Numbered from the stretch's first letter, positions 13,401 through 25,585 are shown. The stretch: DNA of 64,000 nt from Sitta carolinensis (GCA_032173965.1 JAVUNC010000015.1:806001-870000); one strand, 5' to 3'. The notes: a model not told the origin generated them from the sequence alone. Numbers and translations are program-made.

Positions 13401-16400
13401 GCAGGAGCAGGAACCCGTGGAGGAGGCTCAGCTTCTCCTGGACACTCTCCTGGGGACAGGGGGGACATTGGGGACACCTGGGGGACACTGGGGACACCAG
13501 GGACAGGGTGGGGACACTGGGGACACCAGGGGGACACCAGGACAGGGTGGGAGAGCAGGGACAGGGTGGGGACACTGGGGACAACGTGGTGACAGCAGGA
13601 ATGGAGGGGACAGAGAGGAGGGAGCACTGGAGGGGACAGAGGGGACAACGTGGGGACATTTTTGGGGCAGGGAGGGGACATTGTGGGGACATTGTGGGGC
13701 AGGGAGGGGAGCCAGGGCCCTGCCCAGGTGACAGCAGCACTCACCTTCTCTCCCAGGCTCTCCTCATCCCAATCCAGGTCCTGCAGCCTGGGGACACCGA
13801 GGGAGGGGACAGAGGGAATGTCCCGGTCAGGCTGGGGGGCTGGGATCCAAGGGGAGGGCGGGACCCCCGGGAATGGGGGCGGGACCCCTGGGAGGGGGTC
13901 AGGAAACTCGGGAGGGGGGTCGGGAGCATCGGGATGGGGTCAGGACCTTCAGGAGTGGGGTCGGGACCCCTGGAATGGGATCAGGAAACTCAGGAGTGGG
14001 GTCAGGAGCCCCGGGATGGGGCCAGGAGCCCCGGGATGGGGTCAGGAGCCCCGGGATGGGGCCAGGAGCCCCGGGATGGGGTCAGGAGCCCGGGATGGGG
14101 CCAGGACCCCCGGGATGGGGCCAGGACCCCCGGGATGGGGCCAGGAGCCCCGGGATGGGGCCAGGAGCCCCGGGATGAGGCCAGGACCCCCGGGATGGGG
14201 CCAGGACCCCGGGATGGGGCCAGGAGCCCCGGGATGGGGTCAGGAGCCCCGGGATGGGGTCAGGAGCCCCGGGATGGGGTCAGGAGCCCCGGGATGGGGC
14301 CAGGAGCCCCGGGATGGGGTCAGGAGCCCCGGGATGGGGCCAGGAGCCCCGGGATGGGGTCAGGAGCCCCGGGATGGGGCCAGGAGCCCCAGGATGGGGC
14401 CAGGAGCCCCGGGATGAGGTCAGGAGCCCCAGGATGGGGCCAGGAGCCCCAGGATGGGGCCAGGAGCCCCGGGATGAGGTCAGGAGCCCAGGATTGGGTT
14501 CAAGACCCTCAGGATTGGGGTCAGGACCCCCAGGATGGCTCCTGTCCCCCCACGATGGCTCCTGTCCCCTCTGGGATGGCTCCTGTCCCCCCACGATGGC
14601 TCCTGTCCCCTCTGGGATGGCTCCTGTCCCCCCACGATGGCTCCTGTCCCCCCACGATGGCTCCTGTCCCCCCACGATGGCTCCTGTCCCCTCTGGGATG
14701 GCTCCTGTCCCCCCACGATGGCTCCTGTCCCCCACGATGGCTCCTGTCCCCTCTGGGATGGCTCCTGTCCCCCCCACGATGGCTCCTGTCCCCATGGCAT
14801 GGCTCCTGTCCCTCTGGGATGGCTCCTGTCCCCTCTGGGATGGCTCCTGTCCCCATGGCATGGCTCCTGTCCCCCCACGATGGCTCCTGTCCCCTCTGGG
14901 ATGGCTCCTGTCCCCTCTGGGATGGCTCCTGTCCCCCCACCGATGGCTCCTGTCCCCCCCACGATGGCTCCAGTCCCCCCAGGATGGCTCCTGTCCCCCA
15001 CGATGGCTCCTGTCCCCTCTGGGATGGCTCCTGTCCCCTCTGGGATGGCTCCTGTCCCCTCTGGGATGGCTCCTGTCCCCCCACGATGGCTCCAGTCCCC
15101 CAGGATGGCTCCTGTCCCCCCACGATGGCTCCTGTCCCCTCTGGGATGGCTCCTGTCCCCATGGCATGGCTCCTGTCCCCCACAGATGGCTCCTGTCCCC
15201 TCTGGGATGGCTCCTGTCCCCTCTGGGATGGCTCCTGTCCCGGGCTCACCCCCCTGTCCCTGTGTCACCTCCTGGCTCTGCTCTGGTGCCATCCCAGCTT
15301 CCCTCTCCCCTTTTCTCTTTCCTGAGGGGCAATGAGGGGTAAGTAGGGGCTGAGATGGGCTCTGAGGGGCTGAGAGGAGCTGTAAGGGGCTTGGAGGGCT
15401 CTGAGGGGTGAAAAGGCTGTGAGGGGCTGTGTGGAGCTGTGAGAGGTTTTCAGGCTGTGAGGACTGCTAGGAGCTGTGAGGGGTTTTGGGCTGTGAGGGT
15501 TTTTTGGGCTGTGAGGAGCTGTGTGGGGCTCTGAGGGGCTGTGAGGAGTTTTGGGGCTGTGAAGATTTTCCAGGCTGTGAGGGGTTTTGGGGCTGTGAGG
15601 GGTTTTCAGGCTCTGAGGGGTTTTTCAGGTTCTGAGGGGTTTCGGGGCTCTGTGGAGCTCTGAGGGATTTTTGGACTGTGAGGGATTTTTGGACTGTGAG
15701 GGATTTTTGGACTGTGAGGGTTTTTTGGGCTGTGTGGAGCTCTGAGGGGCTGTGAGGGGTTTGGGGGCTGTAAGGGCTGTGAAGGCTTTTGGGGCTCTGT
15801 GGAGCTCTGAGGGATTTTTGGGCTGTGAGGGGTTTTCAGGTTCTGAGGGGTTTCGGGGCTCTGTGGAGCTCTGAGGGATTTTTGGACTGTGAGGGGTTTG
15901 GGGTTGTGAGGGTTTTTCAGGCTGAGGGGCTGTGTGGAGCTATGAGGGGGTTTTCAGGCTCTGAGGGGTTTTTGGGGCTCTGAGGGGTTTTCAGGCTGTG
16001 AGGAGTGTAAAGGCTGTGAGGAGCTATGAGAGAGGTTTTCAGGCTGTGAGGGGTTTTGGGGCTGTGTGGAGCTCTGAGTGATTTTTATTGTGAGGGGTTT
16101 GGGGTCTGTGAGGGGTTTTAGGGCTGTAAGGGCTGTGAAGGGGTTTGGGGCTGTGTGGAGCTCTGAGGGTTTTTCGGGCTGTGTGGGTTTTTGGGGGCTG
16201 TGAGGAGTGTAAAGGCTGTGAAGGTTTTTTGGGCTGTGAGAGGTTTGGGGCTGTGAGGAGTGTAAAGACTGTGAGGAGCTATGAGAGAGGTTTTGGGGCT
16301 GTGAAGGGTTTGGGCTCTGAGGGGTTTTCAGGCTGTGAGGGGCTGTGTGGAGCTGTGGAGCTCTGAGGGGTTTTCAGGGTCTGAGGGATTTTTGGGCTGT

Positions 16401-18388
16401 GAGGGGTTTTGGGGCTCTGAGAGTTTTGAGGGCTGTGAAAGGTGTTCAGGCTGTGAGGGGGTTTCCAGGCTGTGAGGGTTTTCAGCTCTGAGGGATTTTT
16501 GGGCTGTGAGGGGTTTTCAGGCTCTGAGGGGTTTTGGGGCTGTGAGGGATTTTCCAGCTGTGTGGAGCTCTGAGGGACTGTGAGGGGTTTTTCAGTCTGT
16601 GAGGGTTTGGGGCTGTGTGGGACTGTGAGGGTTTTTTGGGATGTGAGGGTTTTTAGGCTGTGAGGGATTTTAGGCTGTGTGGAGCCCTGAGGGATTTTTA
16701 GGCTGTGAGGGGTTTGGGGCTCTGAGGAGTTTTCAGGCTGTGAGGAGTGTAAAGGCTGAGGTGCTGTGAAGCTTTTTCAGCCTATGAGGGGTTTTGGGGG
16801 CTGTGGGTTTTTAGGCTGTGAGGGTTTTTCGGGCTGTGTGGAGCTCTAAGGGTTTTTAGGGTCTGAGGGTTTTTTCGGGCTGTGAGGGATTTTCGGGCTG
16901 TGACGGTTTTTAGGCTGTGAGAGTTTTTCAGGCTCTGAGGGTTTTTAGGCTCTGAGGGTTTTTAGGGCTGTGTGGAGCTATGAGGGGGTTTCGGGCTGTG
17001 AGGATTTTTAGGGTCTGAGGGTTTTTCGGGCTGTGAGGGATTTTCGGGCTGTGACGGTTTTTAGGCTGTGAGAGTTTTTCGGGCTCTGAAGGTTTTTAGG
17101 GCTGTGTGGGGCTATGAGGGGGTTTCGGGCTGTGAGGGGTTTTTTAGGCTCTGAGGGTTTTTGGGGCTCTGAGGTTTTTTGGGGCTCTGAGGGATTTTCG
17201 GGCTGTGAGGGGCTCTGAGGGTTTTTAGGCTCTGAGGGTTTTTAGGGCTGTGTGGGGTTTTCGGGTTGTGAGGGATTTTGGGGCTCTGAGGGTTTTTCGG
17301 GCTATGAGAGTTTTTAGGCTCTGAGGGTTTTTAGAGCTGTGAGGGTTTTTCGGGCTATGTGGAGCTATAAGGGTTTTTCGGGCTGTGAGGGATTTTCGGG
17401 CTGTGAGGGATTTTCGCGCTGTGAGGGGTTTCGCGCTGTGAGGGTTTTTAGGGTCTGAGGGTTTTTCGGGCTGTGAGGGATTTTCGGGCTGTGACGGTTT
17501 TTAGGCTGTGAAAGTTTTTCGGGCTCTGAGGGTTTTTAGGCTGGTGGAGCTATGAGGGGGTTTCGGGCTGTGAGGGGTTTTAGGGTCTGAGGGTTTTTCG
17601 GGCTGTGAGGGATTTTCGGGCTCTGAGGGATTTTCGGGCTCTGAGGGGCTCTGAGGGTTTTTAGGCTCTGAGGGTTTTTTGGGCTCTGAGGGTTTTTCGG
17701 GCTGTGAGGGATTTTCGGGCTCTGAGGGATTTTCGGGCTGTGAGGGCTCTGAGAGTTTTTTAGGCTCTGAGGGTTTTTGGGCTCTGAGGGATTTTCGGGC
17801 TGTGAGGGATTTGGGCTCTGAGGGATTTTCGGGCTGTGAGGGCTCTGAGGGTTTTTTAGGCTCTGAGGTTTTTTGGGCTCTGAGGTTTTTTTGGGCTCTG
17901 AGGATTTTCGGGCTGTGAGGGATTTTGGGGCTCTGAGGGATTTTGGGGCTGTGAGGGGCTCTGAGAGTTTTTTAGGCTCTGAGGGTTTTTGGGCTCTGAG
18001 GGATTTTCGGGCTGTGAGGGATTTTGGGGCTCTGAGGGATTTTCGGGCTGTGAGGGGCTCTGAGGGTTTTTTAGGCTCTGAGGGTTTTTGGGCTCTGAGG
18101 GATTTTCGGGCTGTGAGGGATTTTGGGCTCTGAGGGATTTTGGGCTGTGAGGGGCTCTGAGGGTTTTTTAGGCTCTGAGGTTTTTTTAGGCTCTGAGGGT
18201 TTTTGGGCTCTGAGGGATTTTCGGGCTGTGAGGGATTTTGGGGCTCTGAGGGTTTTCGGGCTGTGAGGGGCTGCGAGCGGCAATGGCGGGGGGGGCCCTC
18301 TCCGCCGTTCCTCCCGGCCCGGATCTCACCGTCGGCGCAGCTCGGCGGGCAGCGGGGCCGGCGGCAGCGGCGCGGCGCGGGCCGGCAT
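1337..18388 (-). CDS. DNMT1: DNMT1, maintenance DNA (cytosine-5)-methyltransferase, 5' part (10 coding exons, 3' end outside window)
   Basis: Copies CpG methylation onto newly replicated DNA in the nucleus. The visible part encodes the regulatory N-terminus only. In order: start [10 protein letters not shown]; a DMAP1-binding helical region ([34 protein letters not shown]); a PCNA-binding (PIP) region ending LLAKG; a Lys/Glu-rich linker; and the start of the RFTS domain ([41 protein letters not shown]). Each block aligns with human DNMT1 in the same order. Joined exon phases agree from exon 1 to 6 and from 7 to 10. The exon 6/7 junction is one phase off, and exon 10 has lost one base. The CXXC, BAH and catalytic domains lie beyond base 1. 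Introns are filled with minisatellites, and the exon 3, 9 and 10 edges are themselves tandemly repeated. Identity is very secure; exon 6's 3' end is not. Confidence 0.95.
1455..2960. repeat. DNMT1 intron 9 minisatellite, two related blocks
   Basis: 1455-2090 is built from ~29 bp units around aaaatgggattgagggg. 2090-2960 has ~58 bp units joining ggattgaggggtgtcccagg to a tggattttgggtgg/aaatcccccc segment, about fifteen copies. Open frames through it are by-products of the repeat. Confidence 0.92.
2983..3063 (-). CDS. DNMT1: DNMT1 coding exon 9 (RFTS zinc site start)
   Basis: 81 bases, 27 codons in phase 0: [18 protein letters not shown] then FFQGDPDDA, with the RFTS C-x2-C pair. Of two adjacent AGs in CCCAGAG the second keeps frame with exon 8. 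Donor GTGAGG. The acceptor with the first bases of the exon recurs three more times upstream (about 3221, 3416, 3605). Confidence 0.94.
3057..3700 (-). repeat. Exon-edge array: four copies of the DNMT1 exon 9 acceptor
   Basis: Units of 160-195 bp. Each starts with the reverse complement of the exon 9 acceptor and first exonic bases (gtgctctgggacag), then agggttaaactcagcaggga, then AT-rich sequence. Copies begin near 3061, 3221, 3416 and 3605. Confidence 0.85.
3700..4140. other. AT-rich DNMT1 intron 8 sequence
   Basis: Strongly AT-rich (ataaatatt type) DNA, then a C/A-rich run near 4058-4100. No exon or RNA gene seen. Confidence 0.6.
4154..4205 (-). CDS. DNMT1: DNMT1 coding exon 8
   Basis: 52 bases, acceptor CTCCCAG, strong donor GTAAGT. 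Encodes [17 protein letters not shown], corresponding to the human segment just before the RFTS zinc site. Leaves in phase 0. Confidence 0.87.
4238..4322. repeat. Four 20-bp repeats carrying CRE-like boxes
   Basis: Tandem 20-21 bp units, the first with a perfect TGACGTCA at 4251-4258 and the others with TGATGTCA or TGACATCA. In the DNMT1 intron between exons 7 and 8. Function unknown. Confidence 0.7.
4339..4379 (-). CDS. DNMT1: DNMT1 coding exon 7
   Basis: 41 bases, acceptor TTCCCAG, donor GTGAGG. Encodes [14 protein letters not shown], similar to the human Lys/Glu-rich linker. Leaves in phase 2, completed by the G that opens exon 8. Confidence 0.85.
4545..5525. repeat. 51-bp minisatellite, about 19 copies
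   Basis: Very homogeneous 51-bp units containing aacccaggtcctaaatgtca and ccagtgacccaaatccc. Because 51 is a multiple of three, open frames run through the array on both strands. Fills the DNMT1 intron between exons 6 and 7. Confidence 0.95.
5563..5648 (-). CDS. DNMT1: DNMT1 coding exon 6 (3' boundary uncertain)
   Basis: After acceptor CACTCCAG it reads [19 protein letters not shown], matching human AKRKPQEESERAKS, then a GGA-repeat Gly-rich tail up to a possible donor GTAGGA. With that donor the exon leaves in phase 1, while exon 7 reads correctly only from phase 0. Either the true donor differs or bases are missing in the GGA run. Conserved part secure, end not. Confidence 0.75.
5666..6450. 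repeat. G-rich degenerate minisatellite in DNMT1 intron 5
   Basis: Irregular ~20 bp units of ggtttggggtttggg, ggtggggtttgg and gatgggggagtttgg type. Frequent runs of three to five G could form G-quadruplexes on the plus strand. No exon inside. Confidence 0.9.
6489..6561 (-). CDS. DNMT1: DNMT1 coding exon 5 (PIP-box region)
   Basis: 73 bases between CCCGCAG and donor GTCAGT. Encodes [14 protein letters not shown] then [10 protein letters not shown], aligning with the human PCNA-interacting segment (RQTTITSHFAKG). The last PIP position, Phe in human, reads Leu here. I chose GTCAGT over the downstream GT because it gives phase 2, which exon 6 needs (GG|G TCC AAG). Confidence 0.88.
6590..9832. 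repeat. 3.2-kb higher-order minisatellite in DNMT1 intron 4
   Basis: Built from a ggggatcccagccctcaatc / ccaatgggaattatcacacc block plus one or two copies of a ~30 bp ccttcccaaaggaaccagga block. Between about 8456 and 9480 these alternate so regularly that a 229-bp higher-order unit repeats. 7800-8400 has many one-base drop-outs. The frame open across the whole array is not a gene. Confidence 0.96.
9862..10090 (-). CDS. DNMT1: DNMT1 coding exon 4
   Basis: 229 bases, acceptor CTGCCAG, donor GTAAAG. Begins [16 protein letters not shown] (human EGYLAKVKSLLNKDLS), then a low-complexity stretch with six consecutive Glu and a Pro/Gly/Arg-rich segment ending ANGDPK. Leaves in phase 1, which fits exon 5. 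The acidic and Pro-rich middle is poorly conserved relative to human. Confidence 0.92.
10100..11020. repeat. DNMT1 intron 3 minisatellite A
   Basis: Units of roughly 40-65 bp around aggggagagcccatggggaa and agggggatgagacccc. Lies directly upstream (minus sense) of exon 4. Confidence 0.9.
11020..11425. repeat. DNMT1 intron 3 minisatellite B
   Basis: Units containing ttctccccaatcctggggtt, cccatccccaatcc and ttcccagtgtttt. Abuts the donor side of exon 3. Confidence 0.88.
11442..11549 (-). CDS. DNMT1: DNMT1 coding exon 3
   Basis: 108 bases, 36 codons in phase 0, from acceptor CCCCAG to donor GTGAGA. Encodes [15 protein letters not shown]...[12 protein letters not shown], the DMAP1-binding helices. 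This is the only copy with the full exon and donor. The acceptor and the first ~42 bases are repeated about twelve more times upstream, in the intron between 11650 and 13460. Confidence 0.95.
11530..13600 (-). repeat. Exon-edge array: DNMT1 exon 3 acceptor and first 42 coding bases, 13 copies
   Basis: Repeated ggggacaccatggggacact DNA in which a segment is embedded that, on the minus strand, is acceptor CCCCAG followed by coding [14 protein letters not shown]. Copies lie near 11510 (real exon), 11660, 11836, 11955, 12142, 12298, 12477, 12595, 12783, 12939, 13109, 13247 and 13418. Segments recur with a 641-bp period (11675/12316, 11853/12494, 12158/12799), so the array has grown by larger-scale duplication. 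Confidence 0.95.
13745..13787 (-). CDS. DNMT1: DNMT1 coding exon 2
   Basis: 43 bases between acceptor CCCCAG and donor GTGAGT. Encodes [14 protein letters not shown], matching the start of the DMAP1-binding region (LKDLERDSLTEK in human). Enters in phase 2 and leaves in phase 0. Confidence 0.92.
13800..14530. repeat. 20-bp minisatellite, gggatggggccaggagcccc
   Basis: About 35 copies of a 20-mer alternating ggccagg and ggtcagg, in DNMT1 intron 1. Confidence 0.93.
14530..15245. repeat. ~21-bp minisatellite, atggctcctgtccccccacg
   Basis: Alternating variants cccccacgatggctcctgt and cctctgggatggctcctgt, about 34 copies, adjoining the previous array in DNMT1 intron 1. Confidence 0.93.
15330..18270. 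repeat. 2.9-kb degenerate ~20-bp repeat, gctgtgaggggttttcgg type
   Basis: Long diverged array of gctgtgagggatttt and gctctgagggttttt units, ending at the CpG island of DNMT1 exon 1. No exon seen in it. Confidence 0.93.
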
Positions 18389-18720
18389 CGGGAGCGGGGC
18401 CGCGCTCGGGGCCCGGGTCGGGGCCGCGCTCGGCGGGACCGGGAGCGGCTTCGCGCGGAAACGAGCGGCGGGAGCGGGGCGGCGCCGACCACCGCGCGGG
18501 GGGAGCCGGCGCGCACCATGCTGCCGCCGCGGGGGGGGACGGCGAGAGGCAGGGCGGTCCCCGGCCACACCGGGGGGACCGGGAGAGAACCGGGGGGGAA
18601 CCGGGGGAGAACCGGGGGGATCGGGGGGAACCGGAGCCGGGGGGACGGGAGGCCGGGGGACGGAGGGGGGGGAGGGGGAGCCTGGGGGGGAACGGGAGAG
18701 GGAGGGGGGAGGGGGGAGGT
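18270..18720 (-). promoter_or_regulatory. DNMT1 CpG-island promoter and 5' leader
   Basis: Dense CpG sequence around and upstream of the DNMT1 ATG, contrasting with the CpG-poor repeats on both sides. It holds several GC boxes and an E2F-like element (TTCGCGCGGAAA at 18450-18461), consistent with S-phase expression. The transcription start cannot be placed from sequence alone. Confidence 0.6.
18330..18388 (-). CDS. DNMT1: DNMT1 coding exon 1
   Basis: Starts at the ATG at 18388-18386 ([19 protein letters not shown]) and ends two bases into an Arg codon, followed by donor GTGAGA. The residues that continue across the junction (RRRLQDL) match human RRRLKDL, which fixes start and frame. The 59 bases are strongly GC-rich, inside a CpG island. 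Confidence 0.93.
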
Positions 18721-19170
18721 ACCACTGAGGGGAGACGGGGGAGGCGGGAGGAACCACTGAGAGAGGTGGGAGGTACCACTGAGGGGAGACGGGGGGAGAT
18801 AGAATGTACCACTGAGGGGATGGTGGGAGGTACCACTGAGGGGAGACGGGGGGAGATAGAATGTACCATTGAGGGGAGGTGGGAGGTACCACTGAGGGGA
18901 GACGGGGGGAGATAGAATGTACCACTGAGGGGAGACGGGGGCAGATGGCATGTACCACTGAGAATAAACGTACCGCTGAGGGGAGGTGGGAGGTACCACT
19001 GTGAGCGCAGAAGGGGGGGGTGTATGGGGCGTACCACTGTAAGGAAGCGTGGGGGGAACACTGGTGTGGGTTGTACCACTGAGGGAAGGGGGGATGGACT
19101 GTACCACTGGGGCGGAGGGGGGGACAGAGCTCTTCTCACAGGGCTGTACCACTGTAGGGATGGGGGGGTG
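18715..19170. repeat. Minisatellite upstream of DNMT1, taccactgaggggagacggg
   Basis: Units of about 30-55 bp around taccactgaggggag with agatagaatg inserts, immediately upstream of the DNMT1 CpG island. Confidence 0.9.
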
Positions 19171-19578
19171 TCCCAGGTCACCTTATTGTCCCCTTGGGGA
19201 CCCCCCCGCCCCCCCCCTCGGTGTGGTCACGCCCCAAATTTGGGGTGAAAAGGGACATTTGGGGGGGGGGGACCCAGAGCTGCTCCGGGGACCCCAAGGG
19301 CAGGGAGGAGGTCCCGGAGTGTCCCCAAAAAGAGATTTGGGGTCCCAAAATATCCCCAAAACCGGATTTGGGGGTCCCAAAATATCCCCAAAAACGGATT
19401 TGGGGGTCACCCAAATATCGCCCAGGAAAAATATCCTCCCAGGATCGCTCCCAGTGCTCCCAGGATCGCTCCCAGGTCGCTCCAAGTTCGCCCCCGGTTC
19501 TCCCAGTTCACTCCCAGTGCTCCCAGATCACTCCCAGTATCGCTCCCAGTTTGCTCCCAGTGCTCCCAGTTCACTCCC
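19170..19578. repeat. Intergenic short repeats
   Basis: ggatttgggggtcccaaaat units near 19330-19420, then tcccagtgctcccag/ttcgc units to 19578. Nothing gene-like. Confidence 0.75.
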
Positions 19579-21236
19579 AGTGCTCGGAGGAGGAAGAGGA
19601 GGAAGAGCAGGGAAAGAGGAGGAGGGAATGGAAAGGGAAAGGAAAGAGAGGGAGGAAGAGGAGGAGGGGAGGAAGAGGAGGGAGAGAGGATGAAGAGGAA
19701 GGACAGAGGAGGAGGATGAGGGACAGAGATGAAGAGGAGAGGGAGGAAGATGAAGAGGAGGAAGAGATGAAGAGGAGGGGCAGAGGAGGAAGAGGAGGGA
19801 GAGAAGATGAAGAGGGAGGGGAGGAAGAGGAGCGGGAGGAAGATGAAGAGGAGGGAAAGAGGTTGAAGAGGAGGAGCGGAGGAGGAAGAAGAAGGAGAGA
19901 GGATGAAGAGGAAGGACAGAGATGAAGAGGAAGGACAGAGGATGAAAATGAGGGGCAGAGTAGGGAGAGGAGAGGGAGGAAGATGAAGAGGAGGGAGAGA
20001 AGATTTAGAGGAAGGACAGAGGAGGAGGAGGATGAGGGACAGAGATGAAGAGGAAGGACAGAGGAGGAACAGAGGAGGGACAGAGGATGAAGAGGAGGGG
20101 GAGGAAGATGAAGAGGAGGGAGAGAAGATGAAGAGGAAGGACAGAGGAGGGCAGAGGATGAAGAGAGGGAGAGGAGGAGAAGAGGAGGGAGGAAAATGAA
20201 GAGGAAGGAGAGAAGATGAAGAGGAGGGGAGGAAGAGGAGGAGAAGAGGAAGAGGAGAGGGAGGAAGATGAAGAGCAGGGACAGAGGTTGAAGAGGAGGA
20301 AGAGAAGATGAAGAGTAGGAGCAGAGAAGGAAGAGGAGGGACAGAGGAGGAAGAGGAGAGGGAGGAAGATGAAGAAGAGGGAGAGAAGATGAAGAGGAAG
20401 GACAGAGATGAAGAAGAGGGACAGAGGAGGAAGAGGAGAGACAGAGGATGAAGAGAGGGAGAGGAGGAGGAGGGGAGGAAAATGAAGAGGAGGGAGAGAA
20501 GATGAAGAGGAGGGGAGGAAGAGGAGGAGGAAGGACAGAGATGAAGAGGAGGGAGAGAGGAGGAAGAAGAGGAAGAGGAGGGACAGAGGAGGAAGAGGAG
20601 GAGGAGAGGGAGGAAGATGAAGAGGAGGGAGAGAAGACGAAGAGGAAGGGCAGAGATGAAGAGGAGGAACAGAGGAGGAGGAGGGAGAGAGGAGGAAGAG
20701 GGAGAGGAAAAGGAGGGAGAGAAGATGAAGAGGAGGAGGAGGAGCAGAGGATGAAGAGGAGGGAGAGGAGGAGCAGAGGATGAAGAGGAGGGAGAGGAGG
20801 AGCGGAAGATGAGGAGGAGGAGAAGAGGAGGAGCGGAGGAGGAGGAGCAGAGGAGTGAGGAGGAGGAACAGAGGAGGAAGAGGAGGAACGGAGGAGGAAG
20901 AGGAGAGCGAGGAAGATGGAAGAGGAGGAGCAGAGAGGAGGAGGAGAGAGGAGGAGCGGATGAGGAAGAGGAGGAGCGGAGGAGGAAGAGGAGGAGCGGA
21001 GGAGGATGAGGAGGAGGAGAGGAGGAGAGGGAGGAAGAGGAGGAGGAAGAGGAGAGAGGACGGAGGATGGGAGGGAGAGAGGAGGAGAGGAGGAGCGGAG
21101 GATGAGGAGGAGGAGGAGAGAGGAGAAGAGGGAGAGGGAGGAGGAGAGGAGGAGCGAGGAGGAGAGAGGAGCAGAGAGGGACGAGGAGAGATGAGAGCGG
21201 AGGATGAGGACGGCGAGCGAGGATGAGGAGAGGAGG
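19578..21236. repeat. 1.65-kb GA-rich tract
   Basis: Plus strand almost entirely purine (gaggaggaagatgaagagga type), broken mainly by the T of GATGA. Lies between the divergently oriented DNMT1 and zinc-finger loci. Frames reading poly-Glu/Arg or poly-Ser/Leu are compositional. Confidence 0.95.
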
Positions 21237-21359
21237 AGAGGAGGCGCCCGCCGCAGCCCCACGGGTCCGCCGGTGAGGGGATTTCGCCGAGGGGTCCGGG
21301 GGATTTTGGGGGTCCGGAGGTTTTTTGGGGTCCGGGGGGTTTTTGGGGAGGTCCGGGAA

Positions 21360-21900
21360 GGTTTTTTTTCCCTTTTTATTTTCCATTTTATTTTCCATTT
21401 TATTTTCCATTTTATTTTCTATTTTATTTTCTATCTTATTTTCTATTTTATTTTCCATGTTATTTTCCATTTTATTTCCTATTTTATTTTCCATTTTATT
21501 TTCTATTTTATTTTCCATTTAATTTCCCATTTTATTTTCTATTTTATTTCCTATTTTATTTTCCATTTCATTTTCCATTTAATTTTCCATTTTATTTTCT
21601 ATTTTATTTTCCATTTCATTTTCTTTTTATTTTCCATTTAATTTTCCATTATTTTCTGTTTATTTTCCGTTCATTTTCCATTTCATTTTCCATTTCATTT
21701 TCTATTTCATTTTCCATTTCATTTTCTATTTTATTTTCCATTTCATTTTCCATTTCATTTTCTATCTTATTTTCCACTTTATTTTCTCTTTTATTTTCTA
21801 TTTTATTTTCCATTTCATTTTCCACTTTATTTTCTCTTTTATTTTCTATTTCATTTTCCATTTTATTTCTGTTTTCCATTTTATTTTCCATTTTCTTGTA
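21360..21900. repeat. T-rich minisatellite, attttattttccat
   Basis: About 40 copies of a 13-bp attttattttcca/t unit, with an abrupt composition switch from the GA-rich tract. 21236-21360 is GC-rich filler with gggtccgg motifs. Confidence 0.93.
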
Positions 21901-22387
21901 GCACACACCTCTCTTTCAACCCAACTCATCCCTTGTTTTCCCCCTCTCTCCTGCTCCATCTCCAACCCCAGCAAATCCCATCCTCAGTCTTCTGTTTATT
22001 TCCCAAATATTTATTTTTTAAAATTTATTTGTTTATTTATTTATTATTTAATTATTTATTTATTTTTAAATGATTTTTTAAATTTTATTTATTTTTATTT
22101 TCCATCCCTGCAACGTGGGTTTGGATGCACCTCCCATCCTTTGTATTTTATTAAAAATTTTATTAAATTTTTTTTAATTTAATAATTATTAACCCAAATT
22201 TTTTGTCATTAATTTCTATAGTAATCCCATTATTGAATAATCATTAACCCAAATTTTTTGTGGCTAATTTCAATAGGAATCCCATTATTTAATTATCACT
22301 AACCTGAATTTTTTGTCAATAATTTCAATAGGAATCCCATTATTGAATAATCATTAACATAAATTTTTTGTCACTAATTTCAATAGA

Positions 22388-22390
<3 letters not shown>
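21900..22390. repeat. AT-rich spacer with four ~60-bp repeats
   Basis: AT-rich to 22180, then about four units containing taatttcaataggaatccc and attattgaataatcattaa. Confidence 0.75.
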
Positions 22391-24435
<2,045 letters not shown>

Positions 24436-24469
24436 GAGGGGACGGGCAGGGGGAGGGTGGTGGGACGGG

Positions 24470-25585
24470 GGTGTGAATGGAGACATGGTGGGACTTGGAC
24501 ATGGATGGGGCTGTGGTGGGACATGGACATGGATGGGGACATGGTGGGACATGGGCATGGATGTGGTGGCGTGGTGGGACATGGGCATGGATGGACTGGA
24601 CTGGGCATGGTGAGGACATGGGCATGGATGAGGACATGGTGGGACATGGGCATGGATGGGACTTGGGACATGGATGGATGAGGACTGGTGGGACATGGGC
24701 ATGGATGGGATGGGATGGGAATGGGCATGGATGAGGACATGGTGGGACATGGGCATGGATGGGACATGGCATGGATGGGACATGGGGACATGGCATGGAT
24801 GAGGACATGGTGGACATGGGCATGGATGGGAGCTGTGAGGGACATGGGCATGGATGGAGAGACTTGGGCATGGATGGGACATGGATGGATGAGACATGGG
24901 CATGGATGGACTGGCATGGATGAGGACATGGTGGGACATGGGCATGATGGAGACTTGGGCATGGTGGGACATGGGCATGGATGAGGACATGGTGGGACAT
25001 GGGCATGGATGAGACATGGTGGGACTGGCATGGATGAGGACATGGTGTGGACATGGGCATGGATGGATGGGCTGGTGGGACATGGGACATGGATGGAACG
25101 ATTTGGAATGGATGGATGAGGACATGGGCATGGATGAGAACATGGTGGGACATGGGCATGGATGAGAACATGGAAATGTTTGGAGTCATGGCTTTGATGA
25201 GGACATGGCCATGGATGAGAACATGGTGGGACATGGGCATGGATGAGAACATGGAAATGTTTGGAGTCATGGCCATGGATGAAGACATGACATGGATGAG
25301 AACATGGTGGGACATGGGCATGGATGAGAACATGGAAATGTTTGGAGTCATGGCCTTGAATGAGGACATGGCCATGGATGAGGACATGGTGGGACATGGG
25401 CATTGATGAGAACATGGAAATGTTTGGAGTCATGGCTTGGATGAGGACATGGCCATGGATGAGAACATGGTGGGACATGGAATGGATGAGAACATGGAAA
25501 TGTTTGGAGTCATGGCCATGGATGAAGACATGAACATGGATGAGAACATGGTGGGACATGGGCATGGATGGGCTGTGGTGGGATT
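24470..25585. repeat. Minisatellite 3' of the zinc-finger locus, catgggcatggatgaggaca
   Basis: Units of ~24-30 bp around gacatgggcatggatgag/gacatggtggg; 25130-25560 has a larger unit including aacatggaaatgtttggagt. Confidence 0.93.

Noticed and set aside
11570..15325. Plus-strand open frame of 1251 codons
   Set aside because: Antisense to the DNMT1 exon 3 decoy array and two other minisatellites; purely repeat-derived.
19407..21518. Minus-strand Ser/Leu/Pro-rich frame of 703 codons
   Set aside because: Compositional, from the GA-rich tract.
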